A stretch of DNA of 10,427 nt from NCBI GenBank assembly GCA_015486815.1, contig WFQY01000443.1:1-10427 (forward strand), read 5' to 3'. A program made the translations under genes and the position numbers. Source of the DNA: Phycisphaerae bacterium. Lineage in GTDB: Bacteria > Planctomycetota > Phycisphaerae > JAAYCJ01. Below, piece after piece: positions 1 to 6,805 of this stretch. Numbering within the stretch: the first letter of the stretch is position 1; each line of letters begins with the position of its first letter. The notes below the pieces were generated by a model, which saw only the letters and a list, made by a program, of their open reading frames with translations, ran no database searches and was not told the origin of the DNA.

Positions 1-143
1 GGGTAGAACCACTGAATCGTTTTTGATTTTTCATCCGCCATTGGGAATATTCCGTTGCGATAGCCCCAGAGGATTAGCTCGGGGTAGAGTTTTCCCGATA
101 GCACATCTTCGATTTCCTGATTGCAGCTGTTAGCATTTGGCAT
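1..143 (-). CDS. aat: Leucyl/phenylalanyl-tRNA-protein transferase, N-terminal fragment (partial, runs off left edge)
   Basis: The minus strand from the ATG at 143 reads 47 codons without a stop to the window edge. The peptide includes LILWGYRNGIFPMADE followed by IQWFYP. This matches the conserved N-terminal signature of Aat (LL-AY--GIFPMA, then I-WF-P). Aat transfers Leu or Phe from aminoacyl-tRNA to proteins with N-terminal Lys or Arg, marking them for ClpS/ClpAP degradation in the cytoplasm. Only about the first fifth of the usual 200-230 residues is present. No good Shine-Dalgarno site precedes the ATG, which lies 7 bases after a TATAAC -10 box, so translation may be leaderless. The gene is divergent from uvrB with a 22-base gap. 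The identification rests on a short but distinctive motif. Confidence 0.85.
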   Translation of the reverse strand, partial: MPNANSCNQEIEDVLSGKLYPELILWGYRNGIFPMADEKSKTIQWFY

Positions 144-158
144 TTCTTTTGTTATAAT
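130..158 (+). promoter_or_regulatory. Putative uvrB operon promoter
   Basis: TTAGCA (130-135) and a perfect TATAAT (153-158) are separated by 17 bases. The -35 box lies inside aat. The uvrB ATG at 166 begins 8 bases after the last base of the -10 box, leaving little or no untranslated leader. No LexA-like operator was recognised here. Confidence 0.6.
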
Positions 159-179
159 GGTAGGCATGGCGGAATTCAA
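151..179 (-). promoter_or_regulatory. Putative aat promoter
   Basis: On the minus strand, TTGAAT (179-174) and TATAAC (156-151) are separated by 17 bases. This is a good sigma70-type arrangement. The -35 box lies inside the first codons of uvrB. The ATG of aat starts 8 bases after the last base of the -10 box, so the predicted transcript starts at or next to the start codon. The -10 box overlaps that of the opposing uvrB promoter. Confidence 0.6.
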
Positions 180-2202
180 TCTACAATCAAAATTTGAGCC
201 TCAGGGCGATCAGCCTCAAGCGATAGCGGAGCTTTGCACGGGGTTGCAGGCGGGGCGAAAATTTCAAACTCTGCTCGGGGTTACCGGTTCGGGAAAAACT
301 TTCACTATGGCACATACCATAGCACACTTTGGCAGGCCTACGATTGTCATATCGCACAATAAGACCCTTGCAGCCCAGCTATACGAGGAATTCCGCGAAC
401 TGTTCCCCGATAATGCCGTCGAGTATTTTGTCAGTTATTACGATTATTATCAGCCCGAAGCCTACATTCCTCAGCGTGATATTTATATCGAAAAGGACGC
501 TTCACGTAATGAAGACCTGGATCGTCTTAGGATGGCTGCCACCAGTGCACTGTTGAGCAGGGATGATGTTATTATCGTTGCGAGCGTTTCGTGTATTTAC
601 GGTTTGGGCGATCCGAAAAGCTATCAGGAAATGAGCGTGTCTGTATCGCGCGGAGAGAAACTTGAGCGGGATGTTTTGCTCGCTAAGATGGTTGAGATGC
701 AATATGAGCGAACGGTTACCGACCCTGCCCGCGGGAAGTTCCGTGTCAGGGGCGACTCGGTCGAGGTCTATCCGTCGTATGCTACCTATGGTTATCGTAT
801 CGAACTTTTTGGTGATGAGGTCGATTCTCTTTGCCTTATCGATCCGATTACAGGGCAAACGATAAAAGACCAGGAAATGATGATATTGTATCCCGCTAAG
901 CACTTTGTAGTTCCGGAAGAACATATCGCAATGTCGCTTGATGGTATAGAACGTGAGTTAGAGGAAAGGCTTAAGGAATTGGGGGAGCAGGGAAAACTTC
1001 TCGAGGCACAAAGGCTTTCTGCCCGTACGCGATACGACCTTGAGATGTTTCATGAGGTTGGATATTGTTCGGGAATCGAAAATTATTCCCGTCATCTCTC
1101 CGGAAGGCCGCCGGGGTCCCGTCCTTATACCCTTCTCGATTATTTTCCGGATGATTACCTCCTCATCATCGACGAATCGCATGTAACTATCCCGCAAATT
1201 CGCGCGATGTACGCAGGGGACAGGCACCGTAAAGAAACGCTCGTTGAGCACGGGTTTCGTCTTCCGAGCGCACTTGACAATAGGCCTCTGAAGTTTGACG
1301 AATTTTTAGATATGATAAATCAGGCAATTTTCGTATCGGCAACACCGAGTGATTACGAACTCGAAAAATCAGAAGGACAGGTTGTCGAGCAAATTATCCG
1401 TCCGACCGGACTTATCGACCCGATCATTCACGTCCACTCCGCGACGGGTCAGGTTCCGCACCTTACCGAGCAGATACGCGAGAGAAAAACAGCCGGTGAG
1501 AGGGTTTTAGTTACGACCCTGACGAAACGTTTAGCGGAGGATTTGTCGAAATATTTTCAGCAGCAGAATTTTTCCTGTCAGTATCTTCACTCCGAAATTG
1601 ATACCCTTGAGCGTGTTGAGATCCTCAAAAATCTTCGGTCGGGAGTATTTGATGTCATTGTCGGGGTGAACCTTCTTCGGGAAGGACTCGACCTTCCGGA
1701 GGTTTCGCTGGTTGCGATACTCGATGCTGATAAGCAGGGATTTTTGCGCAGTGCAACCTCGCTGATACAGATGATTGGACGAACAGCGCGGAATATCAAT
1801 GCCGAAGTAATCTTGTATGCAGACAAAATTACCCCCGCGATGCGTCAAGCTATCGACGAAACCGAACGCAGACGAACAATCCAGAGAGAATATAACGAAA
1901 GGAATAATATTACCCCGACAACGATCATCAAAGAGATAAAGGCAGGGCTGGAAACTGAGATTACCGCGAAAAAGATTGAACGAGGGGCAGTCAATCTTTC
2001 CGAAGACGATTATGAGCAGGAGGAGTACCTTAACCTGCTTGAGAAGCAGATGATTCAACTTGCTGAGAATATGGAATTTGAACAAGCTGCCCGCATTCGA
2101 GATAAAATACTTGAAATTCAACCGCTTTTCGGCGACAGTCTATTGAAGAGTACTCAAAGGAAGAAGACAAAGAAATGGAAAAACCGAAAAAAGACCAGCT
2201 AA
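166..2202 (+). CDS. uvrB: UvrABC excinuclease subunit B
   Basis: This is the DNA-damage verification helicase/ATPase of nucleotide excision repair. UvrA loads it on lesions and it recruits UvrC for incision. The 678-residue product is of normal family length. Visible motifs are Walker A GVTGSGKT (residues 38-45), the damage-probing beta-hairpin rich in Tyr (about 90-115, YYDYYQPEAY), the DESH Walker B (336-339), the helicase block LLREGLDLPE to DADKQGFLR (503-528), QMIGRTARN (535-543) and a C-terminal UVR motif (about 620-652) that contacts UvrC. A Lys-rich tail (about 663-678) follows. The frame is open upstream to a TTG at 121, and there is an ATG at 157. I chose ATG 166 because MAEFNLQSKF fits the family N-terminus and because 157 lies within the -10 box. 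It is first in an operon with nadC and birA. Confidence 0.97.
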   Translation: MAEFNLQSKFEPQGDQPQAIAELCTGLQAGRKFQTLLGVTGSGKTFTMAHTIAHFGRPTIVISHNKTLAAQLYEEFRELFPDNAVEYFVSYYDYYQPEAYIPQRDIYIEKDASRNEDLDRLRMAATSALLSRDDVIIVASVSCIYGLGDPKSYQEMSVSVSRGEKLERDVLLAKMVEMQYERTVTDPARGKFRVRGDSVEVYPSYATYGYRIELFGDEVDSLCLIDPITGQTIKDQEMMILYPAKHFVVPEEHIAMSLDGIERELEERLKELGEQGKLLEAQRLSARTRYDLEMFHEVGYCSGIENYSRHLSGRPPGSRPYTLLDYFPDDYLLIIDESHVTIPQIRAMYAGDRHRKETLVEHGFRLPSALDNRPLKFDEFLDMINQAIFVSATPSDYELEKSEGQVVEQIIRPTGLIDPIIHVHSATGQVPHLTEQIRERKTAGERVLVTTLTKRLAEDLSKYFQQQNFSCQYLHSEIDTLERVEILKNLRSGVFDVIVGVNLLREGLDLPEVSLVAILDADKQGFLRSATSLIQMIGRTARNINAEVILYADKITPAMRQAIDETERRRTIQREYNERNNITPTTIIKEIKAGLETEITAKKIERGAVNLSEDDYEQEEYLNLLEKQMIQLAENMEFEQAARIRDKILEIQPLFGDSLLKSTQRKKTKKWKNRKKTS

Positions 2203-3158
2203 TCCAGTCCATAGACGAAAGTTTGTTGTGTGAGAACTGTATTTTTTCTCCTGTTGAATTATTCAAAGCAGCGGAACCGATTATCAAAATGGCAGTTACG
2301 GAGGACATCCCTATTCCCGAGCTGATTGACAGTAAAATGATTCTCGATTCGAGTATTCACGGGGCTGGCAAAATTATCGCCAAGTCGCGGGGTGTTCTCG
2401 CGGGCGGATGGCTTATAGAGGAGGTGATTTTACATTACAATCCCGAACTTAAATCGGAGGTTTTGATTCGTGACGGGGAACCAATCGCTCCTGGGCAGAC
2501 CATAGCGACGATTTATGGTGCACTTGACGATATTGTGATTTCCGAACGTGTCATACTGAATTTTCTCTCCCGCCTCTCCGGTGTTGCTACGATGACCTCG
2601 AAATATGTTCAGGCTTGCAAAGGAACAAACGCAATCATAACCGGTACGCGAAAGACCCTTCCTGCTTATCGTTTTTTGGATAAATATGCCGTTCAGTGTG
2701 GCGGTGGTGACCCGCACCGAATGGGTTTAAGCTATGGGGTAATGATTAAGGACAATCATATAGCAGCTTTGCAAAACAAGATGACGATAAGCGAGATCGT
2801 CGCACGTGTTAAATCGAAGCTTAAGGCGAAGCGTAAAAAACTTCCCATCTGGGTAGAGGTCGATACTCTCGATCAGCTCAGGCAGACTCTTCCCGCTACT
2901 CCGGATATTATTCTTCTCGATAATATGAGTACCTCGAAGATAGTCAGTGCTATAAAAATCCGCAACCGCTGGTTTGCCAAATCGGGTATTCAGTCAGAGA
3001 CTCCACAACCGCTCCTGGAGGCAAGTGGCGGAATCGACCTGCACAATGTCGCGGAGATTGCACAAACGGGCGTTGACCGAATTGCGGTGGGGGCGTTGAC
3101 GCATTCGGTTATTGCGGTTGATGTATCCCTTGATCTCTCAACTCCAAAAGGGAAATAA
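2175..3158 (+). CDS. nadC: Nicotinate-nucleotide diphosphorylase (carboxylating), quinolinate phosphoribosyltransferase
   Basis: The enzyme converts quinolinate and PRPP to nicotinate mononucleotide, CO2 and diphosphate in de novo NAD synthesis in the cytoplasm. The family signature is clear: ERVILNFLSRLSGVAT (residues 124-139), TGTRKTLPAYR with LDKYAV and GGGDPHRMGL (157-185), IKDNHI (191-196), EVDTLDQ (228-234), LLDNM (247-251), EASGGI (282-287) and a GVDRIAVGALTHS phosphate-binding end (299-311). The usual TRKT-PG is TRKTLPA here. At 327 residues it is longer than the common 270-300. The extra length is an N-terminal stretch of about 20 residues, a Lys-rich insert near 213-223 and a loop near 264-280. 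The ATG overlaps the uvrB 3' end by 28 bases and follows a purine-rich AGGAAGAAG (2158-2166). Translational coupling to uvrB is likely. Confidence 0.96.
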   Translation: MEKPKKDQLIQSIDESLLCENCIFSPVELFKAAEPIIKMAVTEDIPIPELIDSKMILDSSIHGAGKIIAKSRGVLAGGWLIEEVILHYNPELKSEVLIRDGEPIAPGQTIATIYGALDDIVISERVILNFLSRLSGVATMTSKYVQACKGTNAIITGTRKTLPAYRFLDKYAVQCGGGDPHRMGLSYGVMIKDNHIAALQNKMTISEIVARVKSKLKAKRKKLPIWVEVDTLDQLRQTLPATPDIILLDNMSTSKIVSAIKIRNRWFAKSGIQSETPQPLLEASGGIDLHNVAEIAQTGVDRIAVGALTHSVIAVDVSLDLSTPKGK

Positions 3159-3755
3159 ATGATTCCTTCCGCAGCGGAGTTGGAAAATAATCTTCCGACC
3201 AAAATTGTCGGTAAAAGCATTATCGTTTACGACGAAGTGGATAGTACAAACGATGTCCTGAAAAAAGTTATTAGTGGTAAGGAGTATAACGGGCTGGCTA
3301 TATTTGCCCGGCATCAGCGTAGGGGGCGGGGGCAAAATTCCAACCGATGGATAGACACACCCGATGCCAGCATACTATGCTCGATTATTCTGCATCTCAG
3401 TGGCAAACAAAAGGATCTCTCTCCGGAGGTTAGTAGAAAGTCTGCCACCGCGGTTTTGGCTGCTATAACCAAGATATTCGATATTGGCCTGAGAATAAAA
3501 TGGCCTAACGATATATATTATCAGGACAAAAAGCTTGCGGGAATTCTTATCGAATCGAGTCAAATCGACGAAGAAACCACAGCCTTTGTAATCGGTGTCG
3601 GAATTAACTGTAGCCAGCGAAGTTGCGATTTTCCACCCGAACTGCGGGCTACCGCCTGCTCCATCTCGCAGATATTGCAAAAGAAGATTAGTAAGCAGCA
3701 CATTCTTAACCTCGCAAGGCAGATACTGATTGAGCTGGATGATATCAGCAGTTAA
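3159..3755 (+). CDS. birA: Biotin--[acetyl-CoA-carboxylase] ligase, short form without HTH
   Basis: The protein activates biotin with ATP to biotinyl-AMP and transfers it to the biotin carrier lysine of carboxylases. Motifs are EVDSTND (residues 26-32), the biotinyl-AMP loop region RHQRRGRGQNSNRW (51-64), IKWPNDI (113-119, Lys114 matching the catalytic lysine), KLAGILIE (125-132) and VIGVGIN (144-150). It has no N-terminal winged helix, so it should not be a biotin operon repressor. At 198 residues it also stops soon after the catalytic domain and seems to lack all or most of the small SH3-like C-terminal domain usual in this family. The ATG follows the nadC TAA directly, and AGGG lies 6 bases upstream of it. 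The stop codon interlocks with the marR stop. The catalytic role is well supported; the missing end is noted separately. Confidence 0.94.
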   Translation: MIPSAAELENNLPTKIVGKSIIVYDEVDSTNDVLKKVISGKEYNGLAIFARHQRRGRGQNSNRWIDTPDASILCSIILHLSGKQKDLSPEVSRKSATAVLAAITKIFDIGLRIKWPNDIYYQDKKLAGILIESSQIDEETTAFVIGVGINCSQRSCDFPPELRATACSISQILQKKISKQHILNLARQILIELDDISS

Positions 3756-4237
3756 TCACCGCTCATCTCCGCAGACATTATCCTGCGGTATGCACTGAGT
3801 ACCTTTTTAAGTTCTTTCTGTTCCGATTCTTCGAGATGTTCGAGAAGCTTAAGGTTTGCAGCAAGTCTGAGTTTCATACATTCGGTGTATGCCTTTTTTC
3901 CCGAATCGGTGGCTTGAACGTTTACCTTTCTCTTATCCGTAGGATTTATCTCACATTTTATCAGGCTCGATTTTTCCTTATTTTCAAGGGAACGGATGAT
4001 ACGCGACATTTGCGCCGGCCTGACCGCAAGCAGCTTCTGAAGTTCACCAATCGTACATACCTCCGTTTTGGCAAGGTGTGCCAGAACGGCATATTCCGAT
4101 TCAGTCAAATCAAAAGGGTCGTCCACTTTGTTCCGGTGTCTGAGTATCCAGAACATAAGCTGAAGATTCAATATCTCTTTTGCTATGTCTTCAAGACGAT
4201 CCGAAGACTCCTTAGTGTTCAATTTATCAGATGACAT
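3752..4237 (-). CDS. MarR family winged-helix transcriptional regulator
   Basis: The 161-residue product has the MarR layout: an N-terminal dimerisation helix (about 12-36), a winged helix-turn-helix (about 44-113) and C-terminal dimerisation helices (about 115-158). The recognition helix region is RPAQMSRIIRSLENK (73-87). The wing carries the typical INPTDKRKVNV then TDSG (97-113), equivalent to the D-R-G wing of the family. MarR proteins are cytoplasmic dimers that bind inverted repeats and release DNA on ligand binding or oxidation. Three Cys (61, 95, 120) are present, but nothing shows a redox role. I prefer ATG 4237 to the in-frame TTG 4252, which lacks support; GGGG lies about 10 bases upstream of the ATG. 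The gene is divergent from gnd and convergent with birA. The effector is unknown. Confidence 0.9.
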   Translation of the reverse strand: MSSDKLNTKESSDRLEDIAKEILNLQLMFWILRHRNKVDDPFDLTESEYAVLAHLAKTEVCTIGELQKLLAVRPAQMSRIIRSLENKEKSSLIKCEINPTDKRKVNVQATDSGKKAYTECMKLRLAANLKLLEHLEESEQKELKKVLSAYRRIMSAEMSGD

Positions 4238-4267
4238 AATAAAAGTCCCCAAAGTGACTATTTACTT

Positions 4268-4296
4268 ATCATACATCATTAGTTTACAATAGTCAA
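4268..4296 (-). promoter_or_regulatory. Promoter of the marR-type gene
   Basis: On the minus strand, TTGACT (4296-4291) and TATGAT (4273-4268) are separated by exactly 17 bases, close to the sigma70 consensus. The predicted start is near 4261, giving a leader of about 23 bases before the ATG at 4237. Confidence 0.75.
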
Positions 4297-4300
4297 CTAT
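4289..4300. promoter_or_regulatory. Putative MarR operator overlapping the -35 box
   Basis: ATAGTCAACTAT is a perfect inverted repeat of ATAGT and ACTAT around a 2-base centre. It covers the -35 box of the marR promoter, so a bound dimer would block its own transcription. An extra ACTAT half site lies at 4257-4261, near the predicted start. Size and sequence resemble operators of MarR family proteins. The link to this regulator is inferred from position. Confidence 0.6.
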
Positions 4301-4368
4301 CAGATTTTGTTGCAATGATTTTTTGGATTCTTCTTCTACAATATTGCACGAAAATTCCAAGAACTCTA

Positions 4369-4398
4369 CTTGACCATCCTCCCCCGTCTCCTTACACT
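4369..4398 (+). promoter_or_regulatory. Putative gnd promoter
   Basis: TTGACC (4369-4374) and TACACT (4393-4398) are separated by 18 bases. This would start transcription near 4405 and leave about 30 bases of leader containing the GGAGA ribosome site. A TACAAT at 4337-4342 is an alternative -10 but lacks a good -35. The core promoter lies about 70 bases from the MarR operator candidate, so control of gnd by that site is uncertain. Confidence 0.45.
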
Positions 4399-4435
4399 GT
4401 GGGTTTCAAGGAATTACAAAGAAACGGAGAATATA

Positions 4436-5887
4436 ATGGCTAAAGCGGATATCGGACTCATCGGACTGGCGGTAATGGGTGAAAATCTCGTTCTGAATAT
4501 GGAAAGCAAGGGATTCACCGTAGCGGTGTTTAATCGCACGACCTCGAAGGTAACAAATTTCATCAACGGACGAGCTAAGGGAAAGAACATCATCGGATGT
4601 ATGTCTGTCGAAGAGCTCGTCGCAAACCTCGAAAGGCCGCGGAAGGTGATGCTCATGGTCAAGGCGGGTAAACCCGTCGATGCGTTTATCGAACAGATAT
4701 TACCGCACCTTGAAGATGGAGATATTATCATCGACGGTGGAAATAGCCATTTCCCCGATACTATCCGCAGATGCGAATATGTCGAGAGTAAGGGAAAACT
4801 TTACGTCGGTACGGGAGTTTCCGGTGGAGAAGAGGGCGCTCTTAACGGCCCGAGCATGATGCCGGGCGGGTCGCCAAAGGCATGGGAACATGTAAAGCCA
4901 ATTTTTCAGAAAATTGCTGCTCATACCGAGGACGGAAGCCCGTGCTGCGAATGGGTAGGCGAGGGAGGTGCGGGACATTTTGTCAAGATGGTACATAACG
5001 GCATCGAATACGGTGATATGCAGTTGATTTGCGAATGCTACCAGATGATGAAGGCAGGACTCGGCATGACCAATCAGGAGATGCACGAGGTGTTGACAGA
5101 ATGGAACAAGGGCGAACTCGACTCGTACCTTATCGAAATCACAAGAGATATACTCGCATATAAAGATGAGGAAGGCAACGAGGTCGTTGACCTTATTCTC
5201 GACACTGCGGGACAGAAGGGTACGGGTAAATGGACAGGTATTGAAGCACTGAATCTCGGTCAGCCCCTTACCCTTATCGCAGAGGCGGTCTTCGCGCGAT
5301 GTTTGTCTGCTCTGAAGGAAGAACGAGTTCAGGCCTCGAAAATTTTAAGCGGGCCGAAGTCAGAATTTACAGGCGATAAAAAAGCATTCATCGCAAACCT
5401 CAGGCAGGCTTTGTACGCATCGAAAATCGTAAGTTACGCGCAAGGCTATCAGCTGATGCGTGCAGCAGCAAAGGAATATAACTGGAACCTGAACTACGGC
5501 GGGATCGCGCTTATGTGGCGTGGAGGATGTATTATTCGTTCAGCTTTCCTCGGAAAAATCAAGGAAGCCTTCGATACCAATCCGAAGCTTGACAATCTGC
5601 TTTTGGATCCGTTTTTCAAAGACGCGGTACAGAACGCACAATCGGCGTGGCGAAGTGTTCTGATTTCAGCGATTACCCTGGGGATACCAGCCCCCGCTAT
5701 GGGTGCAGGTTTGACATATTATGACGGATACCGAGCTGAGAGGCTTCCCGCGAATCTCCTGCAGGCTCAGCGGGACTACTTCGGAGCACACACCTACGAA
5801 AGAGTTGATAGGCCGAGAGGAGAATTTTCACATACTAACTGGACGGGACAGGGCGGAGATACCGCAGCTTCGACCTATGTAGCATAG
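4436..5887 (+). CDS. gnd: 6-phosphogluconate dehydrogenase, decarboxylating (NADP-dependent)
   Basis: The enzyme oxidises 6-phosphogluconate to ribulose 5-phosphate with release of CO2 and NADPH in the oxidative pentose phosphate pathway. The 483-residue product is of the long, homodimeric type. Visible motifs are the nucleotide-binding GLAVMGENL (residues 10-18) with VFNRTTSKV after it, VGTGVSGGEEGALNGPSMMPGG (about 124-146), the catalytic region HFVKMVHNGIEYGDMQ (about 180-196), GQKGTGKWTG (about 260-270) and a C-terminal YYDGYRAERLPANLLQAQRDYFGAHTYER. ATG 4436 is chosen over an upstream ATG at 4370. GGAGA lies 5 bases upstream of it, and the protein then begins MAKADIGLIGLAVMG, as expected. 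The 3' end overlaps the convergent methyltransferase by 13 bases. The upstream neighbour is a divergent MarR regulator. Confidence 0.97.
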   Translation: MAKADIGLIGLAVMGENLVLNMESKGFTVAVFNRTTSKVTNFINGRAKGKNIIGCMSVEELVANLERPRKVMLMVKAGKPVDAFIEQILPHLEDGDIIIDGGNSHFPDTIRRCEYVESKGKLYVGTGVSGGEEGALNGPSMMPGGSPKAWEHVKPIFQKIAAHTEDGSPCCEWVGEGGAGHFVKMVHNGIEYGDMQLICECYQMMKAGLGMTNQEMHEVLTEWNKGELDSYLIEITRDILAYKDEEGNEVVDLILDTAGQKGTGKWTGIEALNLGQPLTLIAEAVFARCLSALKEERVQASKILSGPKSEFTGDKKAFIANLRQALYASKIVSYAQGYQLMRAAAKEYNWNLNYGGIALMWRGGCIIRSAFLGKIKEAFDTNPKLDNLLLDPFFKDAVQNAQSAWRSVLISAITLGIPAPAMGAGLTYYDGYRAERLPANLLQAQRDYFGAHTYERVDRPRGEFSHTNWTGQGGDTAASTYVA

Positions 5888-6792
5888 TTGGAAAGGGTCT
5901 TAAAATAGACGCAATCCGCCTGTAAATTGGCAGGCTGATTTTTTGCCTGAATCCTTTTCTCTGCGATTTTGACCGCTTCGGGGTTTTTTTCTACTCCGAG
6001 CCAGTGTCGCCCGAGTTTTTTTGCCGCTTCGAGTGTCGTACCCGAGCCTGCGAAAAAGTCTGCCACCATATCTTCCTGGTCCGAACATGCCTCGATTATG
6101 CGTTCAATCAGGGCGAGGGGCTTTTGGTCCGGATACCCCGTACGTTCCAATCCGACGGTGCTCAAAAACGGAATCTCCCAGACATCGGTAAGTGCCGGAC
6201 CATCAGCGTTGAAATAAAGTCTGCCTTTTTTAGTCGTTTTGTAAGGCCTGCCTTCAGCATCATAATTTAAACCATCGGTGCGAAATTTCCCGCTGTGAAT
6301 CACGCGAAATTTATGCTGGCCTGTTTTTTTTGCGTAGAGCAGTATCGTCTGATGCTTGCGTGCAAACCACTTTTTCGACTGCCCGCCCGTACGATACGAC
6401 CAGATAATCTCATTTAGAAAGTTATCCTCGCCAAAAATCTTATCAAGCTCGACCTTGATATAATGCACCGTCCGATAGTCTAAATGGACAAAAAACGTCC
6501 CCGTCTCCTTCAGTACCCGATGAATCTGCTCAAGACGGGGTTTAAGAAATTCGACGTATCCCTGCAGACCGCCAGCCCATGAGTCTGAATAATTGTGATT
6601 GGTGGAATGGCGAACCCGCTTGCTTTGCGTGCAGAATGGCGGATCGATATAGACCAGGTCTATACATCCGTCGGGAATACGTTTCAGTATATCGAGACAA
6701 TCAGCACAAATCAGATAATTCGTGTCGCGAAAATTATCTACCCGAATCGCATCCGGATCGATAATCGTTTCAAAGTGTTGGTTCATAATCAA
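5875..6792 (-). CDS. Site-specific DNA methyltransferase, beta-class (N6-adenine or N4-cytosine)
   Basis: The 305-residue protein transfers a methyl group from S-adenosylmethionine to an exocyclic amino group of DNA. DPPF (residues 50-53, catalytic motif IV) comes first and FAGSGTT (247-253, SAM-binding motif I) comes last. This order defines the beta class. HWLGVEKNPEA (motif II) follows motif I. The target recognition part is probably the region from about 130 to 225. The exact base and site cannot be read from sequence. No restriction enzyme is next to it, so it looks orphan, at least locally. The start is TTG 6792: AGGA at 6805-6802, overlapping the upstream stop TAG, is 9 bases away, against 15 bases for ATG 6786. 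It follows the membrane protein gene by 11 bases and should be co-transcribed with it. Confidence 0.92.
   Translation of the reverse strand: MIMNQHFETIIDPDAIRVDNFRDTNYLICADCLDILKRIPDGCIDLVYIDPPFCTQSKRVRHSTNHNYSDSWAGGLQGYVEFLKPRLEQIHRVLKETGTFFVHLDYRTVHYIKVELDKIFGEDNFLNEIIWSYRTGGQSKKWFARKHQTILLYAKKTGQHKFRVIHSGKFRTDGLNYDAEGRPYKTTKKGRLYFNADGPALTDVWEIPFLSTVGLERTGYPDQKPLALIERIIEACSDQEDMVADFFAGSGTTLEAAKKLGRHWLGVEKNPEAVKIAEKRIQAKNQPANLQADCVYFKTLSNYAT
5918..5944 (+). terminator. Weak intrinsic terminator candidate for gnd
   Basis: GCCTG (5918-5922) and CAGGC (5931-5935) form a 5-bp stem with an 8-base loop. T6 follows at 5939-5944 after a short gap. It lies 30 bases past the gnd stop, inside the 3' coding end of the methyltransferase. 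The stem is short, so termination may be partial. Confidence 0.35.
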
Positions 6793-6801
6793 GGTTTCTT
6801 G

Positions 6802-6805
6802 TCCT
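6802..6805 (-). promoter_or_regulatory. Ribosome binding site of the methyltransferase gene
   Basis: Minus-strand AGGA shares bases with the TAG stop (6806-6804) of the upstream gene. It lies 9 bases before TTG 6792. The overlap suggests translational coupling and supports the TTG start over ATG 6786. Confidence 0.5.

Noticed and set aside
121..165. Longer uvrB start at TTG 121 or ATG 157
   Set aside because: These codons overlap the aat coding region and the promoter -10 box. The residues before MAEFNLQSKF do not look like UvrB.
3836..4234. Plus-strand open frame opposite marR
   Set aside because: The minus strand encodes a clear MarR family protein with promoter and operator, so this is an antisense shadow.
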